Assembly (NCBI RefSeq): GCF_009707125.1
Contig: NZ_WLVL01000023.1
Coordinates: 62,001 to 126,000 of the forward strand
From: Arsenicicoccus cauae
GTDB taxonomy: Bacteria; Actinomycetota; Actinomycetes; Actinomycetales; Dermatophilaceae
Direction of reading: 5' to 3'
DNA: 64,000 nt
Shown here: positions 42,846 to 52,200 of the stretch, piece by piece
Layout: the number at the start of each line of letters is the position of its first letter
How positions within the stretch are numbered: position 1 is the stretch's first letter
Notes under the pieces: generated by a model
What the model was told of the DNA's origin: nothing
The model's database searches: none
Seen by the model: only the letters and a program-made list of their open reading frames with translations
Position numbers and translations under genes: made by a program

Positions 42846-44723
42846 CTAGCGTCGCGAGGGCGCGATGGCGAGGGAGGAGTACATCTCCTCGATCGCGGCG
42901 GCGCACTCCCGCTCCACCCGCTGACGGCGCATGAACCCGGCCGCGGCGGGTCCGCCGAGACGCCCCAGCGGGGAGGCGGTCAGCCGGAACCCCTGGATGC
43001 ACTGGTCGGGGGACAGGGAGGCGTTGGCCAGCCGGATGGCGTCACCGACGGCGCGGACGACGAGGGGGTCGGTGGCGAGCGCCTCGTCGTCCGCGAGGGA
43101 GTGGTCCCCGCCCGCCAGCCGCACCTGGCGAGCCAGGTCGACGTCCGCCTCGACGATGGCGGTCAGGCAGGGCCGGCCGTCACCCACGACGACGACGTCC
43201 GCGATGATCGGCATCGAGCGCAGCCGCTCCTCGACGACCTGTGGTGACACGTAGCGCAGCGACTCGGTGACGATGCGGTCGTCGAGCCGGCTGGTGAGGT
43301 GCAGGTAGCCGTCGTCGTCGACCCGGCCGATCTGACCGGTGTGGAGCCAGCCGTCGCGCAGCACCCGGGCCGTCTCCGCCGGCAGCCCGAAGTAGCCCCG
43401 CATCAGGCCGGGCCCGGCGAGCAGCACCTGACCGTCGTCGTCGATGCGCAGCGACAGGCACGACAGCGGCCTGCCCACCGACCCGTCCTTGGCGGCATGG
43501 GGGGCGTTGACCGTGGCCAGGACCCCCGACTCGAGCGGTCCCCAGCACCGGTATGCCGGGAGCCCCGCCGTCTCGAGCAGGCTCATCACCTCCGGTGGTG
43601 CCCCCACACCGGCGACCAGGAAGAGGGCCTTGGGTCCGCCGAGCTCGCGCGCGACCCGCGTGCCCACGAGGAGGCGGGCGGTGCGCAAGCGCAGCTCGTC
43701 CAGCACCGACCCGGCCCCCCGTTGCTCCGCCCGACGCGCCGAGTCGGCGACCGACACGCGACGGCACCAGGGCACGAGCGTGGCTCCGAGGGGCAGCTCG
43801 TCGCCCGCCCGCTCGAGCGCCTCGTCGACGAGCCGACGCAGCACCGGGAACGAGGTCATGAGCATCGTCGGCCGCAGCTCACGGATGGCGTCGCGCACGT
43901 CGTCGGGGTCGCCCACGCAGGACACCGAGCCGCCGGACAGCAGGGCGATCAGGCTGCTGCCGTGCTGCACGGAGTGGTGCAGGGGCAAGGTGGTCACCTC
44001 GTGGAGGGGCTCGGTCACCTGCAAGGCCTCGGCGATCGCCTTGACCGTGGTCAGCGCCGAGCGGTGGGTGTGCACGACGCCGCGCAGCTCGCCCGCGCCC
44101 CCCACGGTGTAGTCGATGAACGCGATGTCGTCGGGGGACCAGGCGTCGCGGCGGCGAGCGGCCTCGGCGGCCGTGGCGATGTCGAACGGCGCCGCCAGCA
44201 CACGGTCGAAGGAGAAGGTGCCGTGGGTGCCCACCTCGGCACCGAGGTCGTCCACGGCGTTGCCGAAGGACAGGCCCACGAAGTCGTCGAGGAGGGGGAC
44301 CACGGAAGGGTTCTCGTCGAAGCACACGACGACGCGCAGCGACGGCAGCCGCCCGGACAGCCGCCGCATGCTGTCCACGAGGACGTCGCCAGCCACGAAC
44401 GCGGCCCGCGCCTCCGTCTCGCGCAGGACCACGGCGAGCTCCTCGACCGGCGTCGCGGGGCCGAGGCGCACCACGACGCCGGCCGCCGCGACGACCGCGA
44501 GCTCGGTCACCAGCCACTCCGGGCGGTTGTCGGCGATGATCGCCACTGCGTCGCCCGGGTGCAGGCCGGTGGCGATGAGGCCGTGGGAGACGTGGCGCAC
44601 CTGGGCGGCGAGGTCGGCGTAGGTCAGCTGCGCCCACCCCTCGTCGGTCCGTCCCCGCAGGGCCACGGCGTCGGGGTGGGCGTCCGCGCGGGCGAGGACC
44701 AGGGCAGCGAGGTGCTCGGTCAC
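42846..44723 (-). CDS. AMP-dependent synthetase-like protein with degenerate active site
   Basis: A 625-residue paralog of the downstream ligase with the same fold markers: WAQLTYADLAAQVRHVSHGL, GDAVAIIADNRPEWLVTEL, VTTLPLHHSVQHGSSLIALL, GWLHTGQIGRVDDDGYLHLT. Key motifs are lost, however. The ATP-binding TSGTTGxPKG loop is YTVGGAGELRGVVHTHRS, the A5 YGxTE is CWGPLESG, and the A10 lysine segment is LDDRIVTESLRYVSPQVVEE with no lysine. It is therefore unlikely to be an ordinary acyl-CoA ligase. It may be a regulatory or scaffolding pseudoenzyme, or use another chemistry. The frame is intact and GC-rich, so it appears to be maintained. The start is GTG at 44723 with GGGAG upstream. Confidence 0.85.
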   Translation of the reverse strand: MTEHLAALVLARADAHPDAVALRGRTDEGWAQLTYADLAAQVRHVSHGLIATGLHPGDAVAIIADNRPEWLVTELAVVAAAGVVVRLGPATPVEELAVVLRETEARAAFVAGDVLVDSMRRLSGRLPSLRVVVCFDENPSVVPLLDDFVGLSFGNAVDDLGAEVGTHGTFSFDRVLAAPFDIATAAEAARRRDAWSPDDIAFIDYTVGGAGELRGVVHTHRSALTTVKAIAEALQVTEPLHEVTTLPLHHSVQHGSSLIALLSGGSVSCVGDPDDVRDAIRELRPTMLMTSFPVLRRLVDEALERAGDELPLGATLVPWCRRVSVADSARRAEQRGAGSVLDELRLRTARLLVGTRVARELGGPKALFLVAGVGAPPEVMSLLETAGLPAYRCWGPLESGVLATVNAPHAAKDGSVGRPLSCLSLRIDDDGQVLLAGPGLMRGYFGLPAETARVLRDGWLHTGQIGRVDDDGYLHLTSRLDDRIVTESLRYVSPQVVEERLRSMPIIADVVVVGDGRPCLTAIVEADVDLARQVRLAGGDHSLADDEALATDPLVVRAVGDAIRLANASLSPDQCIQGFRLTASPLGRLGGPAAAGFMRRQRVERECAAAIEEMYSSLAIAPSRR

Positions 44724-44775
44724 GGCGGGCTCCCTCGTCCTGGACGCATCGGCACCAGCGTAGGGGCCGGTGGCG

Positions 44776-45642
44776 TCACGCGGGGAGCACTCGCAGGACC
44801 TGCTCCCAGCGCTCCGGGGGGAGCAGGTGTCCGCAGCCGTCGACGACCACCACGGTGGCGCTCGTGCGGCGGGCGACGATGGCCGACAGCGCGGGCGGCG
44901 GGACGAGGGTGTCCTCCTCGCCGACCACCACCGTCAGGGGCGCGCCGTCGATCCGGTCGAGGTAGTGCTGGGGCACAGGACGGGGGTGGTTGATGGTCTT
45001 GCAGGTGCGGCCCACGAGCGTCAGCCACTCGACGAGGTCCTCCGGGATGGCGCCGCCGGGCTCGACCAGGTGGCCCAGCACGGCCCGGGCGGTCGCCGGC
45101 GTCGAGCGCAGGGACCAGCGCGTCCGGTCGCGGACCTGGCCCGCGGAGGTGCGCGGGGGGAGGAGCCCTCCCGGGCCGACGAGGAATCGTCCGGTCACCA
45201 CGGGAGAGTCGGCGCTCAGGCAGACGGCCGCGCCGAGCCCGCTGCCCACCAGGGTCAGCTCGCGGGCGTCGGACCACTCGGCGGTGATCAGGTGCAGGGC
45301 CGCCTCGAGCCAGGCGGAGTACCAGGCGGTGGTGTCACGTCGTGGGCGAGCGGGGTCGGAGAGCCCGGGCTGGCCCGGGAGGTCCAGCGCCCAGACGGTC
45401 CCGTGCTCCGCCAGTGCGCGGACCTGGTCGAGGCTGGACGACGCGCTCATCGCCGTCCCTGGGAGCCACACCAGACGGGGCAGCCCCTCGCCCACCGCCA
45501 CGACGTGCGTGTGGACCTGTGTGTCGTGGACCGGCACCTTCAGGGTCCGGGACTCGTGCGCCACGCTCCAGCCGGCGAGCGCTGCGGTGCACCACTCGCG
45601 CACGGTGTCCCGTGCGGCGGGGGAGCGGTAGGCGTCGTTCAC
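44776..45642 (-). CDS. Alpha/beta hydrolase
   Basis: A 288-residue serine hydrolase-fold protein. The nucleophile elbow is LVGSGLGAAVCL (G-S-G-L-G, with Ser in place in a slightly unusual elbow), the oxyanion region is LPRLVWLPGTAMSASSSLDQ, the acid probably lies in TVVVGEEDTLVPP and the His in VVVDGCGHLLPPERW. The start is a GTG with a weak ribosome site. It lies upstream of the degenerate AMP-ligase (52-base gap) on the same strand, and the three genes may form a lipid-processing operon in which the hydrolase releases or transfers acyl groups. The substrate is unknown. Confidence 0.82.
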   Translation of the reverse strand: MNDAYRSPAARDTVREWCTAALAGWSVAHESRTLKVPVHDTQVHTHVVAVGEGLPRLVWLPGTAMSASSSLDQVRALAEHGTVWALDLPGQPGLSDPARPRRDTTAWYSAWLEAALHLITAEWSDARELTLVGSGLGAAVCLSADSPVVTGRFLVGPGGLLPPRTSAGQVRDRTRWSLRSTPATARAVLGHLVEPGGAIPEDLVEWLTLVGRTCKTINHPRPVPQHYLDRIDGAPLTVVVGEEDTLVPPPALSAIVARRTSATVVVVDGCGHLLPPERWEQVLRVLPA

Positions 45643-45709
45643 GTGGTCGAACGATACCGCTGGACCGGGTGGTCGGCCGACCAGGTCTCGGCGCTCGGGG
45701 CCCCCGGTG

Positions 45710-46399
45710 TCAGGACCCGGCGCCCTCGATCCGCACCAGGCACCCTCCCGGGACCGAGAAGGGTTCCACCCGCACGGAGCCGGGGTCTGCGCCGGCCGCC
45801 TCGACGAGGGCGGCGGCGAGCCCCTCGTGGACGGTGCACACGACGTGCGGGACGCGTCGGGCGGCGTCGAGCATGGGGCACTGCCGCAGGATCAGGTCCT
45901 GGTGCCCGGCGGACGCCTCGTCGGGCGCGAAGCCCATGCGGTCGAAGTCCTCCCGCAGCTGCTCGCGCGGCGACGCCTGCGCGGGGGCGGGCCGGTCGCG
46001 GGCGAGGGAGCCGCCCCACGCGACACCCGCGGCGTGCGCGACGGCACGGGCGTCCGGCAGCTCGGCGACCTGGTCGGCCAGGGCGACCGCGAGCGCGGCA
46101 TACTCCGCCCCGGCCTCGGAGCCGGCCAGCGTCGCCTCGTAGCGCCAGGCCGGTCGTCCGCGGCCCGTGATCGGGGCCCGGAAGCGCCGCGCGAACCCGG
46201 CCTCCACCAGGGCGTCCAGGTGTGCCCGGACGGTGTTGTTGTGCAGGCCGCACGCGTGCGAGGCCTCGTCGACCGTCATGGGGGCGGCGTGCTCGCGCAG
46301 GACCCGCAGGACCGCCTGGCGTGCCGACGTCAGCACCTGGGGCTCGGTGCCCTCGGGGCCGGGCAGCGGGCCGGGAGCCGGCCGCTGCGGAGATGTCAT
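45710..46399 (-). CDS. Winged-helix regulator with candidate Fe-S cysteines (SufR-like architecture)
   Basis: A 229-residue protein. The N-terminal ArsR/DeoR-type winged helix reads SARQAVLRVLREHAAPMTVD, then EASHACGLHNNTVRAHLDAL and EAGFARRFRAPITGRGRPAW. The C-terminal half contains DLILRQCPMLDAARRVPHVV, then CTVHEGLAAALVEAAG. A helix-turn-helix domain followed by a CP...C segment of this kind occurs in SufR and related iron-sulfur or nitric-oxide-sensing repressors, although the full four-cysteine pattern is not evident. It is divergent from a hemerythrin-like gene (111 bases apart), its most likely target. The ATG at 46399 is chosen; a GTG lies six bases earlier. Confidence 0.75.
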   Translation of the reverse strand: MTSPQRPAPGPLPGPEGTEPQVLTSARQAVLRVLREHAAPMTVDEASHACGLHNNTVRAHLDALVEAGFARRFRAPITGRGRPAWRYEATLAGSEAGAEYAALAVALADQVAELPDARAVAHAAGVAWGGSLARDRPAPAQASPREQLREDFDRMGFAPDEASAGHQDLILRQCPMLDAARRVPHVVCTVHEGLAAALVEAAGADPGSVRVEPFSVPGGCLVRIEGAGS

Positions 46400-46408
46400 G
46401 GACACGCC

Positions 46409-46419
46409 GACTAGTCTAG
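46409..46419. promoter_or_regulatory. Small palindrome in the divergent regulator/hemerythrin promoter region
   Basis: GACTAGTCTAG contains two overlapping palindromes (GACTAGTC and CTAGTCTAG is near-symmetrical) and a TAGACT/TAGTCT hexamer that could act as a -10 box. It begins 10 bases upstream of the regulator start, so it may be both promoter and autoregulatory site. Confidence 0.25.
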
Positions 46420-46510
46420 GGACCCCGACCGAACCACCAAGACCCCCGGGGCGACCGCAGCCGGCGCCCTGGCCACGACGGGCCGCAAGGCCCGGTGAGG
46501 AGCTGACGCG

Positions 46511-47206
46511 ATGACGAGCGTCGCCGACGTCGCCGACACGGCACCGACCACGACCAGCGGGGGCTCAGGCACCGCTGAGCAGGGACTGCGGGCGGACAAC
46601 CTCGCCCTCGCGCAGATCGTCGAGCAGACGGTCGAGGCCCTGATCGGGGCGATCGGGGCAGCCGACGCCACCGCGTTCGGGCAGGCGCACGCCGACCTCG
46701 CCACCTGGTGCCAGTTCGAGCTCGTGCCCTCCGCCGTGGCCAAGGAGCAGGTGCTCTACCCCCGCGCCGCCCAGGTCGCCGAGGCGTCCCTGCTCGTGCA
46801 GGGGCTCGTGGCGGACCACCGCGTCATCGCGGGCCTGGTCGACGCCGTCAACGCGGCCCAGGACGCCGCCCAGCTCGCGGGCGACGCGCAGGCCCTGCGC
46901 GTCCTGCTCCGCGCGCACCTCGCCAAGGAGGACCAGCTGCTCGCGGGCCTGCTCGAGGCCCAGGACGGCGCCGCCGAGGCGTATGCCGAGACCCGCCGCG
47001 CCGCCGACGCCCTCGCCCAGCAGTACGCCGCGAACGTCGCCGCCGACGTGGAGGCATCGCACGCCCAGCCCACGGGCGGGTGCGGCAGCGGCGGCGGCTG
47101 CGGTGGGTGCGGCAGCGGCGGCGGCTGCGGCGCTGCGGACGACGCGCGCACCGACGAGGAGCGGGCCGCCGACCGGGCCGCCGTCACCGTCACCCGGGTC
47201 GACTGA
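46511..47206 (+). CDS. Hemerythrin-like HHE-domain protein with Gly-Cys tail
   Basis: A 231-residue protein whose four-helix core follows the HHE pattern: LRADNLALAQIVEQTVEALI, AHADLATWCQFELVPSAVAK then EQVLYP, VQGLVADHRVIAGLVDAVNA and LRAHLAKEDQLLAGLLEAQ. Only some iron ligands are recognisable: the usual PHxxxEE is PSAVAKEQ, so the first His is replaced by Ser, while DHRVI and HLAKED keep His and acidic residues. The C-terminus has GGCGSGGGCGGCGSGGGCG, four cysteines in a flexible Gly tail encoded by a 27-bp repeat (47081-47131), suited to binding a metal or cluster. The divergent Fe-S-type regulator supports a role in oxygen, NO or iron sensing. GAGGAG precedes the ATG. Confidence 0.72.
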   Translation: MTSVADVADTAPTTTSGGSGTAEQGLRADNLALAQIVEQTVEALIGAIGAADATAFGQAHADLATWCQFELVPSAVAKEQVLYPRAAQVAEASLLVQGLVADHRVIAGLVDAVNAAQDAAQLAGDAQALRVLLRAHLAKEDQLLAGLLEAQDGAAEAYAETRRAADALAQQYAANVAADVEASHAQPTGGCGSGGGCGGCGSGGGCGAADDARTDEERAADRAAVTVTRVD

Positions 47207-47211
47207 GGGTC

Positions 47212-49227
47212 GTGCTGCCGGCGGGGACGACGTGGTGGGCCGCCCTGCCCGTGGCAGCGGTCTCCCTGGTCCTCCACGTCCTCCCCGGCGCCCTCGTGCT
47301 GCTCGCTGCCCGCGCCGCACCGCGGATGATCCTCGGCGCGGCCCCGGTGGTATCGGCCGGTGTCGTGGGGGCCGCCGTCGCGTGGACCACGTGGACGGGG
47401 GTGCGGTGGGGCGCCATACCGCTGCTGCTCACCACCGTGGTGCTGGGCGGGCTGACGCTCCTGGTGGTGCGCCGTCTCGGCGGTCGGGAGCCACGAGGAC
47501 CGGAGGCGGCGTCGGCGGGCGGGCGGCTCGGGCCGCTCTCGACGCCTTGGTCCGCCGGGACCCCGGCCCTGGCGACGGTGGGCCCGGTCCTCGTCGCCGT
47601 GGCCGGGTCGTGGTGGGTCCTCGTGCGCGGGATCGCGTCGCCGGCGGCCCTCCAGCAGTCGCACGACGCGGGCTTCCACGTCAACGCCCTGGCGCGGGTC
47701 CTGGCCGTCGGTGACGCCGGGTGGTACTCCGTCGGCGCGACCTCGGCGCCCGCGTCGAGCACGACCTTCTATCCCCCCGGGCTGCACGCGCACGCCGCGC
47801 TGGTCGCCCAGCTCACCGGCGTGCACCCCGTGGTGGTGCTCAACGTCGTCATGCTCGTGCTCGCCGCCGTGGTGTGGCCGGTGGGGATGCTGCTGCTCGT
47901 GCGGGAGATCCTCGGGCCCGACCCCGTGGCGCGGTGGGCGGTCGCGGCCATGCTGCCCGTGACGCTGGTGTTCCCGACCCTCCTGCTGCACTTCGGGGTG
48001 CTGTGGTCCAACGCCGCCGGCCTGGCACTGGCCCCAGGACTGCTGGCGCTGCTGGTGGTGATCTGCCGGCGCGACGTGAGGCTCACCCGGCGGGCGGGCT
48101 GGTCCGTCGTCGCGACCGGTGCCGGCCTCGGGCTGGCCCTGGTCCACCCGTCGGCGGTGCTCAGCGTCCTGGTCCTGGGGGTGCCGCTGCTGGTGCCGGC
48201 CGCGTGGCGCCAGCTGCAGGACGTCGCCCGGCACCACCCGAACGCCCGACGGGTCGTGACCTGGGCCACCGGGCTGGCGCTGCTCGTCGCCGGGGTCGGC
48301 GTGGTGCTCGTCGCCCGCACGCCGACGGTCCGGTCGCTGCTGACGAGCCGGACCCGCACCGTCACCGATACCGGCGACGCCGTGCGCGAGGTGCTCACCC
48401 TCGGCACCCACCTGACCCCCGGCTGGCTGGTGCTGGCCCTGCTCGTCGCGGTGGGGGCCGGGCAGGCGAGCCGCACCCGCCGTGGCTGGCTGGTGGTGGG
48501 GCTGGTGCTGACGGCCTGCCTGTACGTCTGCGCCGCGTCGATCTCGTCGGGGTGGGGCACGCTGCTCACGGCGCTGTGGGACCGCGAGCCCTACCGCGTG
48601 GTGGCGCCGCTCGCCGTGCCGGCCCTCGTGCTCGCCGGGACCGGGGTCTCTGCGCTCGTGGGGCTGGGCGCGCGCCTGGCCCCCTCCCGCCCCGCCGTGG
48701 CGCGCGGGGTGGTGGCCGTCGTCGTCGCGGTGGCGATCGCCGCCGGGATCCCCTCGGGGGCGGCCTCGTCCGAGCGCTTGGTGAGCCACAACTACGGGGA
48801 CCAGCCGTGGTGGCGGACCGTGGTGTCGCAGCGTGAGGCGGCGCTCTACGGGAGGGTGCTGGGGGCGCGGCCGGACGGGCTGTCGGTGGCGGGCGACCCC
48901 TTCGGCGGAGGGCAGTGGGCGGGGGTGCTCAGCGGGCACCCCAGCGTCTTCACGCACTTCGGCGGGGTGCTCGTCGGCGACCACGACCTGCTGCGCCGGC
49001 ACCTGCGCGAGATGACGCCGCAGGTGTGCCGGGCGGTGCGTGACCTGCACGTGGGCTATGTCGTGGAGGACACCGACAAGGTGTGGGACAACGACCCTCG
49101 CTATCCGCTGTATGCCGGGCTCCGCGGCCTCGCGGGGGTCCCCGGGCTGCAGCCGATCGGGCGTGGCGGGTCGGTGACGGTCTACCAGGTCACGGGCTGC
49201 GCCCCACCTGCCCCCTCCCCCTCCTGA
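47212..49227 (+). CDS. Polytopic membrane protein, DUF6541-like
   Basis: A 671-residue protein with at least a dozen hydrophobic helices, beginning at a GTG six bases after the hemerythrin stop, so the two are probably co-translated. A conserved-looking block between helices reads SHDAGFHVNALARVLAVGDA and STTFYPPGLHAHAALVAQLT, consistent with the acidic/aromatic extracytoplasmic loop of GT-C-fold glycosyltransferases and of the DUF6541 family in actinobacterial envelope biogenesis. The C-terminal soluble part (RPDGLSVAGDPFGGGQWAGV; EDTDKVWDNDPRYPLYAGL) also fits that family. The enzymatic function is unproven. The start codon lacks a strong ribosome site. A G/C-rich hairpin overlaps the stop codon. 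Confidence 0.75.
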   Translation: MLPAGTTWWAALPVAAVSLVLHVLPGALVLLAARAAPRMILGAAPVVSAGVVGAAVAWTTWTGVRWGAIPLLLTTVVLGGLTLLVVRRLGGREPRGPEAASAGGRLGPLSTPWSAGTPALATVGPVLVAVAGSWWVLVRGIASPAALQQSHDAGFHVNALARVLAVGDAGWYSVGATSAPASSTTFYPPGLHAHAALVAQLTGVHPVVVLNVVMLVLAAVVWPVGMLLLVREILGPDPVARWAVAAMLPVTLVFPTLLLHFGVLWSNAAGLALAPGLLALLVVICRRDVRLTRRAGWSVVATGAGLGLALVHPSAVLSVLVLGVPLLVPAAWRQLQDVARHHPNARRVVTWATGLALLVAGVGVVLVARTPTVRSLLTSRTRTVTDTGDAVREVLTLGTHLTPGWLVLALLVAVGAGQASRTRRGWLVVGLVLTACLYVCAASISSGWGTLLTALWDREPYRVVAPLAVPALVLAGTGVSALVGLGARLAPSRPAVARGVVAVVVAVAIAAGIPSGAASSERLVSHNYGDQPWWRTVVSQREAALYGRVLGARPDGLSVAGDPFGGGQWAGVLSGHPSVFTHFGGVLVGDHDLLRRHLREMTPQVCRAVRDLHVGYVVEDTDKVWDNDPRYPLYAGLRGLAGVPGLQPIGRGGSVTVYQVTGCAPPAPSPS

Positions 49228-49240
49228 AGGGGGGCGGGTT
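49211..49240 (+). terminator. Possible terminator overlapping the end of the DUF6541-like gene
   Basis: CCCCCTCC...GGGGGGCGGG can pair around TGAA with a G-T pair and ends in a short T run (GGGTTTG). It lies just upstream of hrpA. The pairing is imperfect. Confidence 0.35.
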
Positions 49241-49265
49241 TGCGCGGGCGCCTATCCTGGAGAGC

Positions 49266-52200
49266 GTGCCTGACGAGTCCCCCCACCCCAGCGAGCAGCC
49301 CGCTCGCGGACGTCGCGGCCCCGGACGTCAGGGGTCCGGGCACCGGCGGTCCGGACGCCAGGGCTCCGGGCGGCGCCCGGCCCGCACCGCCGAGGAGCGC
49401 GAGGCCGCCACGGCGCGGCGGCTGGGGCGCGAGGCCCGGCGTCGGGCGCTGGTCCCCGAGATCACCTATCCCGAACAGCTGCCCGTCGTCGCCCGCAAGG
49501 ACGACATCGCGGCGGCCATCCGAGACCACCAGGTGGTCGTCGTCGCGGGTGAGACGGGATCCGGCAAGACCACCCAGATCCCCAAGATCTGCCTCGAGCT
49601 GGGTCGCGGGATCCATGGCCTGATCGGCCACACGCAGCCCCGCCGCATCGCCGCCCGCTCGGTGGCCGAGCGCATCGCCGAGGAGCTGGGTCACCCCATC
49701 ACGGGGGAGCGGGCGGCGGACGAGGAGCGACCCGTCGGCTACCAGGTCCGCTTCGGCGACCACTCGACCCGGGACACGCTCGTCAAGGTCATGACCGACG
49801 GGATCCTGCTTGCCGAGCTCCAGCGCGACCGGGACCTGCGGCGCTACGACACGATCATCATCGACGAGGCGCACGAGCGGTCGCTCAACATCGACTTCAT
49901 CCTCGGCTACCTCAAGCAGCTGCTGCCACGACGACCTGACCTCAAGGTCATCATCACCTCGGCCACGATCGACCCGGAGCGGTTCGCGGAGCACTTCGCC
50001 TCCGCCGCAGGCGAACCCGCCCCGATCATCGAGGTGTCCGGACGCACCTACCCGGTCGAGGTGCGCTATCGCCCCCTCGAACGCCTCACTCCCGCAGGGG
50101 ATCTGCTCGAGACCGTCGACCAGGTCACCGGGATCGTCGACGCCGTCGAGGAGCTGTGGACCGAGGCCGGGTCCGGTGACGGGTCCGACCAGGACGTCCT
50201 CGTCTTTTGCTCCGGCGAGCGTGAGATCCGGGACGCCGCAGACGCGCTCGAGGGGCTGAGGCTGCCGGGGACGGAGATCCTGCCGCTGTACGCCCGGTTG
50301 TCGAGCGCCGAGCAGCACCGGGTGTTCTCGCGTCACGCCGGTCGTCGGGTCGTCCTGGCGACCAACGTCGCCGAGACGTCCCTGACCGTCCCCGGCATCC
50401 GCTACGTCGTCGACACCGGCGTCGCCCGCATCTCGCGCTACAGCCAGCGCACCAAGGTGCAGCGGCTGCCCATCGAGCCCGTCTCGCAGGCCTCGGCCGC
50501 GCAGCGTGCCGGCCGGTGCGGCCGCGTCGCCGACGGCGTCTGCATCCGGCTCTACTCCGAGGAGGACTTCGACGCCAGACCGGAGTTCACCGATCCCGAG
50601 ATCCAGCGCACCAACCTCGCATCGGTCATCCTGCAGATGATCTCCCTGGGGCTCGGCGACGTCGCGCGGTTCCCATTCGTCGACCCGCCGGACTCGCGCC
50701 AGGTGACGGACGGTCTCAACCTGCTCCTCGAGATCGGTGCGATCGACGCCGACTCGGCGGGGCGCGACGCCGGGCGAGGCAGGGGGCTGACGGCATACGG
50801 CCGGTCCATCGCCGCCCTGCCCGTCGACCCCCGCCTCGCACGCATGATCCTCGAGGCCAACGAGAACGGCTGTCTTGCAGAGGTGCTCGTCATCACGGCC
50901 GCGCTGTCGATCCAGGACCCGCGCGAGCGTCCGGTCGACAAGCAGGCCCAGGCGGACCAGCAGCACGCGAGGTTCAAGGACGAGCACAGCGACTTCATCA
51001 CCTGGCTCAACCTGTGGGGCTACCTCCGCGACCAGCAGAAGGCCCTGAGCGGCAGCGCCTTTCGGCGCATGTGCAAGCAGGAGTACCTGCACTACCTGCG
51101 GATCCGCGAGTGGCAGGACCTGCACCTGCAGCTCCGGCAGGCCTGCAAGGCGCTGCACCTCGAGCCCAACAAGAGCCCCGGCACGCCGGACGCGATCCAC
51201 CAGGCGATGCTGTCAGGGCTGTTGTCACACATCGGGCTTCGCGACCCGGAGCGCCGGGAGTACACCGGGGCCCGCGGTGCGCGCTTCGCCATCCAGCCCG
51301 GCTCCGTGCTGCATCGCCAGCAGCCCGACTGGGTGATGGCCGCCGAGCTCGTGGAGACGACACGCCTGTGGGCACGCACCAACGCGCGCATCGACCCGGC
51401 CTGGGCGGAGCGCCTCGGATCCCATCTGGTCAAGCGGACGTATGCCGAACCCCACTGGGAGCGCAAGCGATCCGGCGCGGTCGCCCTCGAGCGGGTCACC
51501 CTCTACGGCATACCCCTCGTCGCGGGCCGCAAGGCCAGCCTCGGCCGCGTCGACCCCGTGCTCGCGCGCGAGCTGTTCATCCGGCATGCCCTCGTCGAGG
51601 GCGACTGGGACACGCGGCACCACTTCTTCCACGACAACCGGCGCCTGCTCAAGGAGGTCGCCGAGCTCGAGGAGCGGGCCCGCCGCCGCGACATCCTGGT
51701 CGACGACGACGAGCTGTTCGACTTCTACGACGCCCGCATCCCCGAGTCAGTCGTGTCCGGGCGGCACTTCGACGCGTGGTGGAAGGCGGCGCGGCACGAG
51801 ACCCCGGACCTGCTGACCTTCACCGAGGACGTCGTCGTCGCGGAGGGCGCCGACACCTCCGTGAGCGCTGACTACCCCCAGACCTGGCGGCAGGGCGAGC
51901 TGGAGCTGCGCCTGACCTACCAGTTCGAGCCGGGCGCCGACGCGGACGGGGTCACCTGCCACATCCCCGTCGAGGTGCTCAACCAGGTGCGCGACGAGGG
52001 CTTCGACTGGCTCGTGCCAGGGATGCGCGAGGAGCTCGCGACCGCGCTGATCAAGTCTTTGCCCAAGGCCACTCGCAAGAACTTCGTGCCCGCGCCGGAC
52101 CACGCGAGAGCCGCTCTGGCGCAGGCGGATCCGGCGTCGGGGCGGGACCTGGTCGAGGAGCTCGCCGCGGCCCTGCGCAGCCGCACCGGGTTCGGCGTAC

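Noticed and set aside
46756-49050. A 764-codon open frame on the minus strand opposite the hemerythrin-like and membrane genes
   Set aside because: Its translation is His/Arg/Gly/Pro-rich with no domain or start signal. It mirrors a GC-rich gene on the other strand, whose product has clear membrane helices.
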